NCBI RefSeq assembly: GCF_963678635.1 | Contig: NC_087064.1 | Span: 2,543,926 to 2,603,925 of the forward strand | DNA from: Symsagittifera roscoffensis | Lineage: Eukaryota > Xenacoelomorpha > Acoela > Convolutidae | Direction: 5' to 3' | DNA length: 60,000 bases | Part shown: positions 1-12,431 of the stretch, in pieces | Layout of the letters: the number at the start of each line of letters is the position of its first letter | Numbering within the stretch: position 1 is the first letter of the stretch | Translations under genes and position numbers: made by a program | Notes under the pieces: model-generated | Seen by the model: only the letters and a program-made list of their open reading frames with translations | Told to the model about the DNA's origin: nothing | Database searches by the model: none

Positions 1-1545
1 TTCAGCGACGAACCCTCCGCTCCGGGCGTATGTCCGAGTTAGAGGCCTTAATGACCGTTATTGTACTGGGGGGAAGGTGCGTACCCTCCGTCCAGTACTA
101 TTTAGTTTTTTAACTTAGTTAACACCGAAAATTCCGGGGGCCGGAGGGTTAGGTGGGAAGTCATGAGCCCGCTTGTCCCAAGGTCCCGAGACCAAAAACA
201 ATTAAAGAAAAAGCGTAAAACCAAACAAAAATAGTGTATAACCGAGAAAAAGCCAAAACTAAAATTATTTGAAAACAAAAAAGTACAAAAAACAGTAAAA
301 AAACCCAAAAAAGACCAAAAACAGTAAAAAATGTAAAGTGACAGTTTATATGTTATTTCCGGACGAGATGTGATCTGACCTTCCTACTTGTTGTTGTTTC
401 AGATTGATTTATATCGTTTCTGATAGAAAGATTGTGTGTTTTGGTGAAGGGTTGGGTACCCTCCCTCGAGTGTAATTTGAGTGTTTAAGCACGTTAATGG
501 TGATTTTGCCGGTGACCTGAGGGTAGAGTGGCAAGCTGATCAACGTGTTCCACACTCAACAGGGACATAGGGACAACATCCACAACGACTGTTGGGTATC
601 GTTGAAACAATTTTAGTATCGTTCGGGTACTATTTCATTAAAACTTAAGTGGTGGGGGGCACGATTGGCGCTGTCCGATTGTACCCTCCATCGATTGCAA
701 ATTTCCGGGTTAAGGGTCTTAATTCGGGTATTTTGGTGCAAAGGAGGGTATAGTACTATTCATTAACGACTCTAATAGGTTATTATCCTTATTACATATT
801 ACTTATCTCCTAATTATACCCAAGAAACACCCAATTTTGTCGAAAACTATCGATTTTCGATCAAACTGTAGACCCCCAAATTTTTAGATATCCGAGCTTT
901 TCCGAGCAGCAAAAAGCCTTTATATAGCTACATAGTTCGATCCCCCTAACTAGAGAAACCGAGTGAGAAATGACTCAGTGAAAGTTGGAGAAAACCAAAA
1001 TTTTTCGGTCAAAATTTCGATAATTTTCGGAATTTTGTCAATCTGTTTTGGGGATCAAGTTTTTGAGTTTTTAGAGTTAGAGCAATAAAATTTTTTTTGT
1101 TAGGAGCGTGCTAGCATAACGTGCTCGGCTGCCAGAAAAATTCTTGAGTAACCCTCCGATTAGCTCCGTAGATAGAGCTAACGACTTAAGGATTGGAAAA
1201 GGAAGGAATCGGAGGGTCCAAGTTTGATAGTTATTGGCCAAATTTTTGTCTCCAAACCAATTTTGATCTAGTTTTTTGCACTATTCCAGTGCCGTACAGG
1301 GCTATTACGCTCTTTTCAATTATTTTTAGGCACTTTCGATAGGAATTGCGGAAAAAGTTTCTCAGAACCTATATAGGTGGTGAAAAAAGGCCGTTTGGAC
1401 AAACACGTTTTTAGCAATTTCTCAAAGACTAGCCAACCGATCGGGATAATTTTGGTACCATAAGTCGACGTTTTTGACCACTTTTCCGGACCGCAACCGT
1501 TTTTGATAATCGCGGAAAAGAAATTTTTTTTAGAATTTGTTGGTT

Positions 1546-2056
1546 CGGAGGGTCCAAATCGTAAGTAACCCTCCGAGCGGCAGAAAATTTTATCAAAACA
1601 CCTTTTTATCCAACTGGGAAGGTTGACCGTGTCAACCAACCTAGTTTTAAGTCAAGTGGTCCGCTTTTGGAGACTTCATTGCGGTAACATAACCTTTTTT
1701 CTTGATTTTTGGGGAACACTCCGAGGTAACCCTCTGGAGTCAGCTAAAGCCCTTAGCAACCCTCCTTAGTGGAAAACTTCCACGAGGTCATCCAAAGAAG
1801 TTAAAACAGCCCCCCATAGAGAATTTAGCTTGTTTTGACGCTTTTTGAAGTTAATTGAAGGCCCTTCTAAGTGAGGCTCAGAAATTTGAAAATTTTGGAG
1901 GTACCCTCCGAAGTAACCCTCCGGAGCATACTAAGCATCTTATTGACCCTCCTTAGTAAATTTAAGGGGACCCTCCGAAGTAACTTGGGTGATTATGGTA
2001 CCCTCCGATGTAGGCTAAGTGTCTTAACAACCCTCCGAAGTAACCCTACGGAGTGT
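1546..2056 (+). repeat. ACCCTCCG/CGGAGGGT motif cluster in element A leader
   Basis: About ten near-identical 8-9 nt motifs (mostly ACCCTCCG, often followed by AAGTA or GAG) are irregularly spaced, densest at 1900-2050. They alternate with short AT-rich spacers and AAGC..CTTA segments. Element B has the matching array with a changed but internally uniform sequence (YCGGARGGGT). This is not a simple tandem repeat because the spacers differ. Confidence 0.7.
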
Positions 2057-2291
2057 CTTAAACCTTCTAAACAACCTTCCTTGTTAGAAACTTGAGGAAA
2101 CCTCCTGTGGCAATTTGGGAAACAGAAAATATCCATATAATTAAGATCATATTAGGGTATTAGGCGTGCTTATAAGGATCATAAGAGCCCATTTTGACCC
2201 GGAAATTTGTTATCCAACTTGGATTCTAGATCGGGTGCATCAGAAGTACCCGAACAAAATTTTTTTTTTGATTGTGATTTTGGTTGTGTGG

Positions 2292-2470
2292 TTGCCTTGA
2301 GCTACTTAATAGGAAAGTTCGGGCAATCCGGGAACAAATAAAGGAATACCTCGGTGAGTGTATTAGGCAAACACACACTCACTTGAGAAGAAAAATTGTT
2401 TCCAACTCTCGTGCACTTGGAGCAGTCCGGGTGTGGGAGAGCTTTTTCATAGACTTTAGAAATTTTCGAT
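2292..2470 (+). ncRNA. Folded leader RNA module, element A copy 1
   Basis: The 5' stem is TTGCCTTGAGC with a downstream GGGCAA partner. A second stem pairs GGGAACAA with TTGTTTCC and encloses a hairpin whose arms are GTGAGTG and CACTCAC. A third hairpin is CACTTGGA-GCAG-TCCGGGTG. The module ends in a U-rich GAGCTTTTTC segment. The same layout recurs at 2477-2650 and in element B at 25330-25495 with different but pairing bases. A GTGAGT splice-donor consensus lies inside the central hairpin. The role is unknown: IRES, packaging signal, splice control and a ribozyme are all possible. Confidence 0.6.
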
Positions 2471-2476
2471 CAGAGG

Positions 2477-2650
2477 TTGCCTTGAGCCACTTAATAGGAC
2501 AGCTCGGGCAATCGCAGGGCACCTAAAAGAATACCTCGGTGGGTGTATTAGGCAAATACACACCCACTTGAGAAGACTGTGTCCTGGGCTTTGTTCTTTC
2601 GGATCGTTCCGATTGGGGGAAGTCTTTTTCTTTAAGACTAAGTTTTATTG
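2477..2650 (+). ncRNA. Folded leader RNA module, element A copy 2
   Basis: A direct repeat of the module that starts 185 nt upstream. The enclosing stem is CAGGGCAC with GTGTCCTG; the inner hairpin arms are GTGGGTGTATT and AATACACACCCAC; the third hairpin is TCGGA-TCGT-TCCGA. It ends with GTCTT/AAGAC arms around a U-rich loop. Stem bases differ from copy 1 yet still pair, which supports a real RNA structure. Confidence 0.6.
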
Positions 2651-2991
2651 ATCTGTTTCTGAATCATCACTGCTTTTTATCAAAGATTGTTTAATTTTAA
2701 CAAAGCAGTGACTTGATAAATTGTGTGGCCATAAATTGATACTGACAAGAGGTCTCTGTCACCTGTAGGATATTCTTACCTGATTATCTATTGTGTTTTG
2801 TGTGTTGATTATATCTTGTGAAAACTTTGTGATACTGTTATACTATACAACAGGGTTGAGTTAGCATTATATCAATACTGAGCAAGCCCTGTGTGTGCAA
2901 CTCTAGCTGAGTCACTAAGATTGTCATTGAGAAACCTATGAGATTGATACTGACTTTTAGACATACGAATATTGTTTTTTGTCAAAAAGCA

Positions 2992-4384
2992 TGCAGCGCA
3001 GGGACTCGTTAGGATCGACTACTAAGATTCCCAGGCTGAGCAAGGGCAGCACGCAAAATTTAAAACTAGGCGTAGCCAGTCCTCGTTTAGCAGCGCCTCC
3101 GACGTGTTCGCTGAAACCAAATCGACTAAAGGTCAACCTGATCTTTCAGTGAGCGAAATGAGATTAAGGAGCGAGAAAAACCTCGATGCCGAACAAAGGC
3201 GGAGCGCCGAAGCCGGAACCGCGAGCGAAACGCTTGTGGACCCCTTTGACGAGGGAGAACAGACGCTCATTCGACCCGACTTTGAGCCGAGCGAGGACCT
3301 CGAGCGGGAGGAAGTCGAGAGGACGGAGGAGACCTCGGAGCGTTCCGAGGTCGAGCCGCGAGAGGAAGTGTTATTCAAGGGAATGTCCAAATCGGAGACC
3401 AAGAGTCATAGGTGGAGGGGAGAATATTCACATTCGGCTAGTACCCATTCATCTCTGGCCAAGCAGAGCAACAACGCGATGATGTCGAGTATAAGCCCGA
3501 GTGAAGAACAACCGGGTTCGAAGGCCAAGAAGAGTTGGAAGTCTTTGTACGACGAGCGCATGGCGTCACTACCAACTGTAGGTTTAACTTCCAGTTATGA
3601 CTACCCGGAGATAGCCCATCCGGATGTGAACTTCACACCGTGCCCAAGGAACGATATGAGCAGGAAGGCGTCGTCAGCCTCGCCGACCAGGCCCATGTCA
3701 GATGGGATAACGATGGGAGCGTCATCAACCTTCGACAGATTAATGACGTCGATGAGCAAGCAAAAAGGCGGTGCGTCATCAAGCACCAGGCTGCAGCCGC
3801 AGTTGACCTCATCTCCTCTTGGACTAACCCCGTCATTTGGGGCCACTGGCGACATAAGTGACATGTTCGCTGGCGCAATGAATGGTCTGGATGAACTGAG
3901 ACGGGACATGACTAAAAGAATAGATCAGGTTGATGAGAGAGCTCACAAAGGTCAAGAAAATCTGAGAGACGAACTAACGCACGTGAAGTCGCAGGCGAGG
4001 GTTGATCAGATTCAGTTGATTCGCAACACCGATCAATGCCTGGCGGAGAGCCTGGCACAGGCAAACAAGGAGTCATACGAAAGAGAGGCTAGGATGACCA
4101 GGGAGATCGAACGATTGTTGAACGATCATGATAGTACCTACGCCCACACGATGACTAGCCTGGAGAAACGGTTAGATGCAAAGTCTGACTTAATGATGCG
4201 GAAGCTCGACGCGATCCTGAATGGGAGCAATTGGCAGGAGCATTCCAACCCAAGGGAGCGCTCACGCCATGCGAATGATGGAGATGGTACGGGCAGCAAT
4301 GCCAGAGCCCAGCAAAGCTCGAGAACGAACTACGAACCTAGAAACAAGGAGCGGCCAAGGGCAGCCCCGTCGAGGCCTGGCTGA
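2992..4384 (+). pseudogene. gag: Element A gag, N-terminal part (broken)
   Basis: Homologue of the first ~500 residues of element B's gag-pol protein: an acidic, Ser/Glu-rich head followed by a coiled-coil stretch (about nt 3870-4220, heptad-like DELRRDMTKRIDQ). The likely original ATG is at 2992, but that frame is lost near 3050-3100, and the long frame used downstream is open only from 3026 without an ATG, so a one-base indel is suspected. The frame ends at an in-frame TGA (4382-4384) and stays in register beyond it. Head sequence identity with B is low, as expected for the variable part of Gag. Confidence 0.7.
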
Positions 4385-6907
4385 ACGAACCCAGTCCCGC
4401 CGGAGGCAGATGCTATCCCGGAGACAAGGTTACCAACTGTGCCACAAGTCAGTTCAGTACCAGATCTGACTACAGTCTCACAGGACACAACGATGTATGC
4501 CTCGATGTTTGAGCCTCTGAACAGATCTCTTTAAACATTCATCACCAAGCTCTCGAAGTCGACCGAGAGAGGAGAGAGGTCAAGAAGGACACTGAAAAAG
4601 CCGAAGTCATATAAAGACGAGTCAGACGGCTGCATTGATACTTGGATAGAGGTGATGAAGTTACACTTTGAGGAAGAGAATCTCTCCAAGAAACAAGAGT
4701 GCAGCGCGCTAACGAGCAACCTGGAGGGTACTGCACTAAGTTGTGTAATGGCGAAAAGAGCCAATGAGAGAGACAGCGCTCGCAAGATATTCGACATCCT
4801 GCTGAATCGTTTCGGCTCTGGAGTACAAGGGCACCAGGCTATGGTGAAGTTCGAAAAGAAGCTTCAAAGAGATGACGAATCCATAGATAAATTTTTGGAC
4901 GACCTTGAATTGCTTAGGAGGAGAAGCAACCCAGATGAGAGAATATCCGAGCGAAACTTGGCGATTGCTTCGAAGTTCATGGACGGAGTAAGGAGTGAGG
5001 AGTTGAAGACGATGTTGGCCACACACTTGACCCTGTCACTTGACCAGGTACCCACGCCTGACGATTTGAGTATGAAGTCACGAGAGTATTTACTGATAAA
5101 ACCGAGGGCGCAAAACCGTTACAGCAATTATGGCAACTATAGCGGGACAAACACTGGTGCGAATTCCAGTTGGTACAAACCTCGCGATGACATGGATAAG
5201 AGGAGGTCGTGTGCGAATTGTGGTTCGATGGACCATCACGTTTCTGCGTGTTCTGCATACAAACAGAACATGAAGGCGATAGGCTACTTTCTCGAGGACG
5301 CCGAGGCGACCGACAAGGATCATGAAGAGTACGTCAGAGGGCTCATCATGAAATATGGTCCGAGGTGTTTCTTCTGTAATTTGGAGGGACACTTCAAGTC
5401 GGATTGTACTCAATTTTGGGATGCAGTAGCGGACGCGAAACATCTCCGCCACGAAGAGGCGCTTTCGGGTGTCAAGGCCAGTCGGGAACGTCTGATGAAC
5501 GAGGCTGAATCTCGGAGGAAGGAGACGACACCGAGCACCTTCACGACCAAAAAGGTAAAGACACTGCCTGACGAGGTGGTAGCCTCGAACCTCGAGGCAG
5601 AGTCGTCTAGCCCACTCAAGGTGGATTACGGCCTGGCGGCAAGGACAGCGCTGCAGAATGTCAAACAGGACCTAGCCACGAAAGAAGTGGAGCAATGGGT
5701 AAGGTCGGAGCTGGAGAGCACAGATCTTCGGGAAAGTTTTAATATTCTGAGTAAAACGACGAAAGTAGAAGACAAAGAGGAACCCAGGAAACAAGGACTA
5801 AAACTGAACGTTATATCTGGTAAAATTTTCGGCATGACGAAAGAGGGGACAAAAATAATGTCCATTATCTCAGTCGCAGGGCACCAGGTGGTCAAGAACT
5901 TGAGTGAACCATCCGAGATTACACTAGTCCACCTGGACATCTATGCCGACTACCTGAAGGATAAAGATCCCAAACTGGACTCAAGGGCAGTGCGAGCGCT
6001 GCTCACAACGGGAGGTCCGAGGCTGATGAAAGTGGATGGACATTATATCGATGTCCATGGCCCTTACCCGATCCTAATGAATGTTGATGGCATCAATATC
6101 TACACGAAAGCTCACATAACTGATGCGAACGATCAGATTGGCCGGATATACATTGGTCAAGAGGAGCTGAAGGTTAGACGAATCGGACACAACGCGATGC
6201 TCGAACAAGATGCGGTGCATATAGGTTGCGAGGCCGATCTGGCTGCGCACGTGCTGGACGTGCAAGGCAGGCAACTTTCAGTAACGGGATTGCTAGACAC
6301 GGGAGCAGTGTTTAGTGTCATGCCAGTCAAAACTTGGACCGATATGGGTTTCGAAAGGTCGGATCTCATACCGACAAACATCAGGTTGGCAGCTGCCAAT
6401 CAGGGAGCGATCTATGTGACTGGACGAACCCCGATCATTTCACTGCAACTCGGAGGAAGACATCTTTGGATGAGCTTCCTGGTAGTGGAGATTTTGGACG
6501 AATCCGATCAGTTCATCTTAGGAAGGGATTTCGTGCGCAACTTTGACGTCACGATCGATCTCAATGACGGGTTGATTAGGATCAAGGATCCTGAGAGAAA
6601 GTATGAAAAGAGACCCCTTAATAAGATCTTAATTAACCAGGCCAAGGTGCCAATTTTTCTGGATCGAAAAGTTAGATTAAAACCAAACCAAGCCGTAGTA
6701 GCGACGTTTAGGATGAAGAACTTGAATGAACTCAGCAATGACAGACAGGTGTGTCTGGTACCAAATCCAAACAGTAAAAGCTCGGCTATTTTAGGAAGAA
6801 GCTTCTCACCCACTCAGAGCGGACTGTGTGTGAGTGTGTTATTGAACACAGAAGCAACAACAGTGACAATACAGAGGGGAAAAAACTTGGCTACGCTTTG
6901 CCTCTGA
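4385..6907 (+). pseudogene. gag: Element A gag capsid/nucleocapsid and aspartic protease (broken)
   Basis: Same frame as the upstream part, interrupted by TAA at 4532-4534 where B has a Glu codon, then open to 6907. It contains a retrotransposon Gag capsid-like region (from CIDTWIEVMKLHF, about 4630), and two CX2CX4HX4C zinc knuckles (about 5206-5250 and 5365-5410) about 50 residues apart. A retropepsin-type protease follows with active-site DTGA (about 6296-6307) and the later LGRDF block. The frame ends just after a GGAAAAAAC run; the RT continues in the -1 frame. B is uninterrupted at this place, so mutation is the simplest reading. Confidence 0.85.
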
Positions 6908-7818
6908 ACACAGACTTTCAGAGTGTGGAGAACTTGAAAAAGTTTGATGTAACTAAATGTCCATTGCATGCGAACCAAGAATGTATAATGAAGAGAGTGA
7001 ATGAATTGAAATCTTCTAGGAAATTGTTTTCAATGAAGTCGGAAACAGATGATGGGCTGTCTAGTTGTTCCAACTTTCCTGAGAGGCCGACAGAAGCAGA
7101 GTTAGCAGCGAAGAAACCTGTACTACCTGAGATAGAACATTTGAAGAGTAAAATATCAGACAAGGATTTAGATTCGCTCAGAGCGGTGCTAAATCGGAAC
7201 GCAGACGTTTTTTCTAAACATAAGGCCGACATAGGTTGTTGTAATTTTGTAGGACACGAGATTGAGATAGAAGAGGGCTCGGTACATCATAGGGAAGGGG
7301 CGAGAAGAATGACCCCAAACAAGTCAGAAGCGTGTAGGAAGGAAATCGAGATGTTAATGGAGTACGACATGATCGAGCCGTCGAAGTCCCCATGGGCTTG
7401 TGGCGTGGTCATGGCGAAAAAGAAAGGGGGACAACTCAGATTTTGTTGTGATTTCCGTTATCTGAACGCAGTGACTATAAAGGACGCATACCCGATTCCC
7501 CGCATCGATGAGAGCCTATCCAAGCTGGGAGACGCGAAGTTCTTCACGACGTTGGATTTGGGCTTTGCGTTCTGGCTCAGAAAGCAAGATCGAGAGAAAA
7601 CAGGCTTCGCGTGTGAGCTGGGATTGTTCCAGTGGAAGAGGATGCCATTCGGATTGTGCAACGCGACGGCCACATTCCAGCGACTGATGACCCAGGCACT
7701 CACGAGCGTCACTAAGAAATACGGGAATCTCATCATGTGTTATGTCGATGATGTTGTGATTGCAACACCAACCTTAGAAGACCACATAGAGAGGTTGGAG
7801 GAGGTGTTTTCTTCATAA
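6826..7818 (+). pseudogene. pol: Element A reverse transcriptase, N-terminal and palm part
   Basis: RT blocks in order: the AKKKGGQLRFCCDFRYLNAV region, LPFG-equivalent MPFGLCNATATFQRLM, and catalytic YVDD (about 7741). A 9-nt in-frame deletion removes the three residues after FW in block B compared with element B (about 7572). The frame ends at TAA 7816-7818 after a five-base deletion relative to B; RT continues at about 7820 in another frame. Confidence 0.85.
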
Positions 7819-8330
7819 AGCAGGCGGGTCTGAAATGTAAACCCTCTAAGTGTGAAATCCTCATGGATTCCATAAATTATCTGGGCCGCCTGGTGGACAA
7901 AAATGGAGTGAGACCAGATCCCGAAGCGGTTGAAGCGGTGCTGACCTGGAAGGCACCTAAAACAGATACACAGCTGATGAGTTTTTTGGGATTCGCTAAT
8001 TATTATCGAGAGTTCATCAAGGGGTATGCTGACAAAATATATCCCATGCAGAGGTTGATGAGAAACAAGGGCAAAAAGTTCACTTGGACTGATGAGGCAC
8101 AAGTTTCATTTGAAAACATCAAACGTGAACTTTGCGAGGCACCGGTCCTCGGCATGCCAACAGAGAAGGGAATGTTCGTGCTGGACACGGATGCATCAGT
8201 GGTTGCCATATCGGGCATACTTCACCAGGAGCAGGAGTGGAACGGGAGAACGGTTCTCCGTCCGATAGCCTACGGGAGTAAAGTCCTGAGTAATACTGCG
8301 GCGCAGCAAAAGCGGAGATGTTTGCGGTGA
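7819..8330 (+). pseudogene. pol: Element A RT thumb and RNase H start
   Basis: This carries the RT connection region (GFANYYREFIKGYA) and the start of RNase H with LDTDAS (about 8177). It breaks at about 8300-8330, where about 10 nt are missing relative to B. The following RNase H and integrase piece starts in another frame at 8318. Confidence 0.8.
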
Positions 8331-11300
8331 TCTTTTTCGTGGAAAAATACAGGGCCTACTTGGGGAGTGCTCCCTTCAAGTTACGTGTGGATAATCGTGC
8401 CCTTGCCTGGCTGAAAACCTATTCGATGGACCAAAGTTATATTGGTCGTTGGATCGTGCGCCTGGATGGATACCACATGATCATAGAGCACCGTACCCGT
8501 GACAAGCACCAGAACGCAGATAGCCTCAGTAAAAAGACAGAATTTTATGAGCGCCTCGAGGAGAAACAGGCTAACCAATCAGAAATCAAAGACGGGTTTT
8601 CCTTTCTGGACAAAGAAACCTACGACAAACTGCCACTTACTAGGTGGTTAGACAAGTCAGGGCATCCTATACCCGGACACCCTGACCTTCCAGTGGAGAG
8701 GGCCGCGGAGATAAAGCTTTTAGCCAGAGGCGAGCCTGTTCCGTTGGATTTGCTAGTCCGATCCAATTTGGTACAGCAAGAACTTACCAGGCTGGGTATA
8801 AACAGCATGGCTCTATTGAACAGGACGGTGAACGTGGCGCCGGACGTCATGGGAAAGCTCCGCGACTTGTTGGACAGGGAAGTGGACAGGCATGATCGTG
8901 AGTGGATGGAGACCGATGGAGACGAGAGAACAGAGAAGAGGCCAGTGTCCATTCGCAGCCGAGGCGTTGAACGGGATTGCAGGTCGATAGTCAACCAGCT
9001 GGTGAGCTCGATGCCGAAGGAGGTCTGGTTGAGAACCTCGTTCACTGAATATGGAACACTGAATCAGACCCAAGCCACTGAGGAAGTCAGGATCAAGTCG
9101 AAATCTAGCTTCGCGAGGAGAGTGCATTTCACGGATGCGAAAGAAGAATACGAGCCGAGCCCAGATTGTTCGTCCGGGGACGAGACAATGTCCGGGGAGT
9201 CTGATACATTCGAGCCAGTCAAGGACGACTTGTCTGAGGAGTCAGACACCTTTGAGCCCGTGCAGGACGACTTGTCTGGGGAGAGGTTGACGAGACCACC
9301 TAGGGACAGAATTTTTACCGGGGAGTCGGGTTTAAAGCGACCAATGGACAGAGTTTTGTCCGGGGAGTCGAGAAACATCTCAGACAGCTTGGAATATGAA
9401 GTTGGGGAATCAGTCAACTCAAGTGTTGACTCAAGGCCCCAGTCCTGGGACAACACATCTGAAACAACTTCCAATTCCGATATGTCAGAGATCGCAATCC
9501 ACTCCTTATTGGTAGACTGGAAGCAGCGCGGGCTGGACCGAGAAACGCATCAGGATCCAGACAGGGACAGATACACCTCAGATGAAGAGGGCACTGTGGT
9601 AGATAATGCCGCAGACGAGCTCGAGCTGATAGCAGTCTCGAAACGCCCAACCAGATTGCTGCCACATGGTACAGTCGTCCGTACCAATCTGGAACCATAT
9701 GTGCAGGAAGCGACGCATTTGAAAAAGATATGGTGTGTCAAGTTGATGGACGATTCTCATGCTCCGGAGATAATGAGTGGACAAATGAACGTGGTAAAGA
9801 CGTATTTGAAAGCCAGGTACAGGCTGTCGGATCTCCTAAGGGCTCAACGAAATGATAGAATGACGAGCAGTCTGAAGAGATGGATCGAGAATGGAGCACC
9901 TGACAAGGGAGACTTGGAAGAAGACAGCTACAAGATCTTGAAGCAATTCTACCTGAAGCGAAACGACTTGTTGTACCTGAACAAGGACGGGATCGTAGCC
10001 TGTAAACGTAAAGAGGAGGACAAGGTCTTTTATAAATACAATTCAATAGTGTTACCACAGTTGTACCAGACCGAATTGCTCTTTCGCTCACATGATCAGA
10101 TGGGCCATCAAGGCGTGGACAAAGTGCATAACAGGATACAGAAACGATTCGAATGGCCGGGATTGAAGAAGGCTTGTGAGAAGTGGATCGCCGCATGCCT
10201 GTCATGTCAGCAGGCGAAGGATCCCAGGAAACTAAGGTTCCCCCTACAGTCAATAGAGTCGTCAGGTTTCAACGAAGTGGTGCAAATTGATCATCAGAAA
10301 ATCTGCATGACAGCAACGGGCTATAATCAAGTGCTGGTAATGATCGACCATTTTACGAAGTATGCGGAAGCAGCACCCTGCATGACAGCATCGGCGGAAG
10401 AAACATGCGATCATTTGATAAATGTGTGGATAGCGAGGCATGGCTGCCCCATCACGTTCCAATCGGACAATGGCAAAGCATTCGTGGGTGATCTCACGAA
10501 GGAGTTAATGAAAAAGTCGCAGGTAGCGCAGTCCCACTCGACCACATATCACCCGCAAACGAATGGCCTAGTCGAGAGGCAAAATTGCACACTGGTATCC
10601 ATGCTGAGAGTCTATTGCTCGCGTTTTATGGATGACTGGGTCAAGCACTTGCCGCAAGTGATGGGTGCTTACAACAGCACGGAGCATTCCACCACGGGAA
10701 TAAGTCCGCACATGATGTTAACGGGTCATGAAAAAACGCTCCCGTTGAAGTTTTTCTACCCTGAATATGAAGGGAAGAGGACAGCACCGCAAACGTACGT
10801 GCGGGATGTTATTAGAAGACAGCAGGACCTCAATGACTTATGCAGGAGGAACACGCAACAGGCGCAAATTAGACAAAAAAGGAGGTTTGATAAAAGGACA
10901 GCCGATGCGAAAGCCTACTCAGTTGGCGACTACGACTGGGTGTTCCAGGAAGTGGTTCCACCAAAAGGAACCAAGAAATTATTAAAGAAATGGCGTGGTC
11001 CATTTCAGATAACAGAGGTGCACCAAGGAGGTCGTTTTTATCGATTGAGCACTGGAAGAGCAGCTCATTACGAAAATATCAAACCACACAATGCCTCGTT
11101 AGAGGACTGGTGCATCCCAGCGGACATGCAAGAAGGAGACTATTTGATAGTGGATCCTGCTTGTGAAGTGAATGAAAGGGGTACTCGCGACAAAAACGAC
11201 GGGAATGAGGTGGTGGACGATTGCGACCGACCACTGGACCTCGAGTTGACCGAGCGAGTAGAGGTGGACGATGAAACTCTACCTTATGCCGAGGAAGACT

Positions 11301-11920
11301 GGGACTGCCCGGAACAAATCGAAATTGACAAAGGAATACAGCCTGACTTTCCTCTCACTATGGAAACACGCCAGAGCAAGAGAGGAAAAAACAAGACGAA
11401 ATACAATCCGTACGGCGAGAATTTCGTTGTGGACAGGATAGTTGTAAGTGATGTCATGGACTCGCTAGTGGGACTGGACGAAGTGGCAGTGCTCGACGAA
11501 ATCGACTTGGTGAATGATATGGATCAGGATTGGATCGACGATCGATCAGAACGGGAAGTGGAGTTCGAGCCAGAAGCGGAACAGACTCATGAGCAAGAAC
11601 TAACGAACTTGCGCGTGCTCGAATGGCTTCATGATCTGCCGACAGATCCAAAAGAGACGATTCTGACGATTCAGGACGTCGATAAAGACGGCATCAAATA
11701 CATCAGTCATGACAATACCGAGTCCAACTGGGTCGCCCCAGATGGTCCTCTACGTGTTCCACAATCCAACCTCGATCTCCTAGACTTTGGGAGATCGACG
11801 GGGACATCGATGGATATTTTTGTTCTGGGAGTGGGGGTAGGACTCACCCACACCGAAAATCTGATAATAAAAAAATTGAAATCGGCAAGAGAAACCGGAG
11901 AACTAGAGACAGAGGGCTAA
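8318..11920 (+). pseudogene. pol: Element A RNase H, spacer, integrase and Pol C-terminal region
   Basis: An open frame of 1200 codons. It starts in the C-terminal half of RNase H (VDNRALAWL, DKHQNADSLS) and continues through a ~500-residue low-complexity spacer with repeated SGES/SGER motifs (about 9170-9370). The integrase follows: HHCC zinc finger (about 10090-10210), then catalytic D (QIDHQ, about 10285), D (QSDNG, about 10460) and E (LVERQ, about 10570), and a KKWRGPF segment like the GPY/F module. After it comes an acidic tail. The frame stops at 11918-11920 in an A-rich run; the macro domain continues in another frame. This is the longest intact piece of element A. Confidence 0.9.
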
Positions 11921-12431
11921 AAAACCACCTTTTGGACGAATCTTTGAATCGTATTTTGATCTACCGAACCCTTATTCAAATAATATCGTCATAACGGACA
12001 GCGATTTCATACTCACGGAACGCACGTGCGCTATAGCGATAACAGCGGACGTAAGCTTCAAAACAGCACTAGCGGCTGATTTCAAAAGAGAGTATAAGAA
12101 CATCGAATTTTTATGGAAACAGAGACCTGGTGTGGGAGGGATGATAGCGCTGCCTCCTGTTCCATCACAGATACCAGGGAAATATTTGTGTTTCCTGGTT
12201 ACCAAGGCCACTGATAGGCAACACGTAGATCCAAAGAGCTTGGTATTGGCCTTGACTCGACTTAGGGATTTTTTGGTTGAGAGAGGAGTGCCCTCTCTCT
12301 CGTTACCAGTATATGATCCTAATAGGGGAAAGCTACATCCGAGAGAGTTGTACGCACTTGTACATGTGATATTTTCAGAAACTGACATAGAGGTTTACTT
12401 ACATAAAAAATACTATCTGAGCATATGCTAG
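11921..12431 (+). pseudogene. Element A macro (ADP-ribose-binding-like) domain of Pol
   Basis: Out of frame with the piece ending at 11920, but clearly homologous to the C-terminal module of element B. The segment TDSDFILTERTCAIAITADV is followed by TALAADFKREY, then GKYLCFLVTKATDRQHVDP and LSLPVYDPNRGKLHPREL, ending in VYLHKKYY. This block order matches TARG1/OARD1 and Poa1p-like macro domains (phosphate loop near the N-terminus, core FLVTK strand, second loop after LSLP). The Lys in LVTK is present here (Arg in B). The usual glycine-rich second loop is replaced by DPNRG in both copies. Assignment rests on pattern recognition, not a search. Confidence 0.65.

Larger units (their letters stand above)
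1..2991 (+). other. Element A long noncoding 5' leader
   Basis: There is no credible gene here; the short frames are open by chance. The leader shares blocks with element B's leader, for example around 100-125, 480-500 and 588-660. It is studded with ACCCTCCG and its complement CGGAGGGT (for example 12-19, 82-90, 141-149, 1149, 1211, 1546 and a dense cluster at 1900-2050). Its 3' part holds two copies of a folded RNA module (2292-2650). The AT-rich stretch 2650-2990 directly precedes gag. Confidence 0.7.

Noticed and set aside
1871-2095. Open frame with repeated TLRS peptide in element A leader
   Set aside because: The peptide repeats only reflect the ACCCTCCG motif array; no counterpart in element B.
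2284-2526. 80-codon frame over the folded RNA modules
   Set aside because: It spans the structured repeat, is not conserved in B, and the base changes favour pairing rather than coding.
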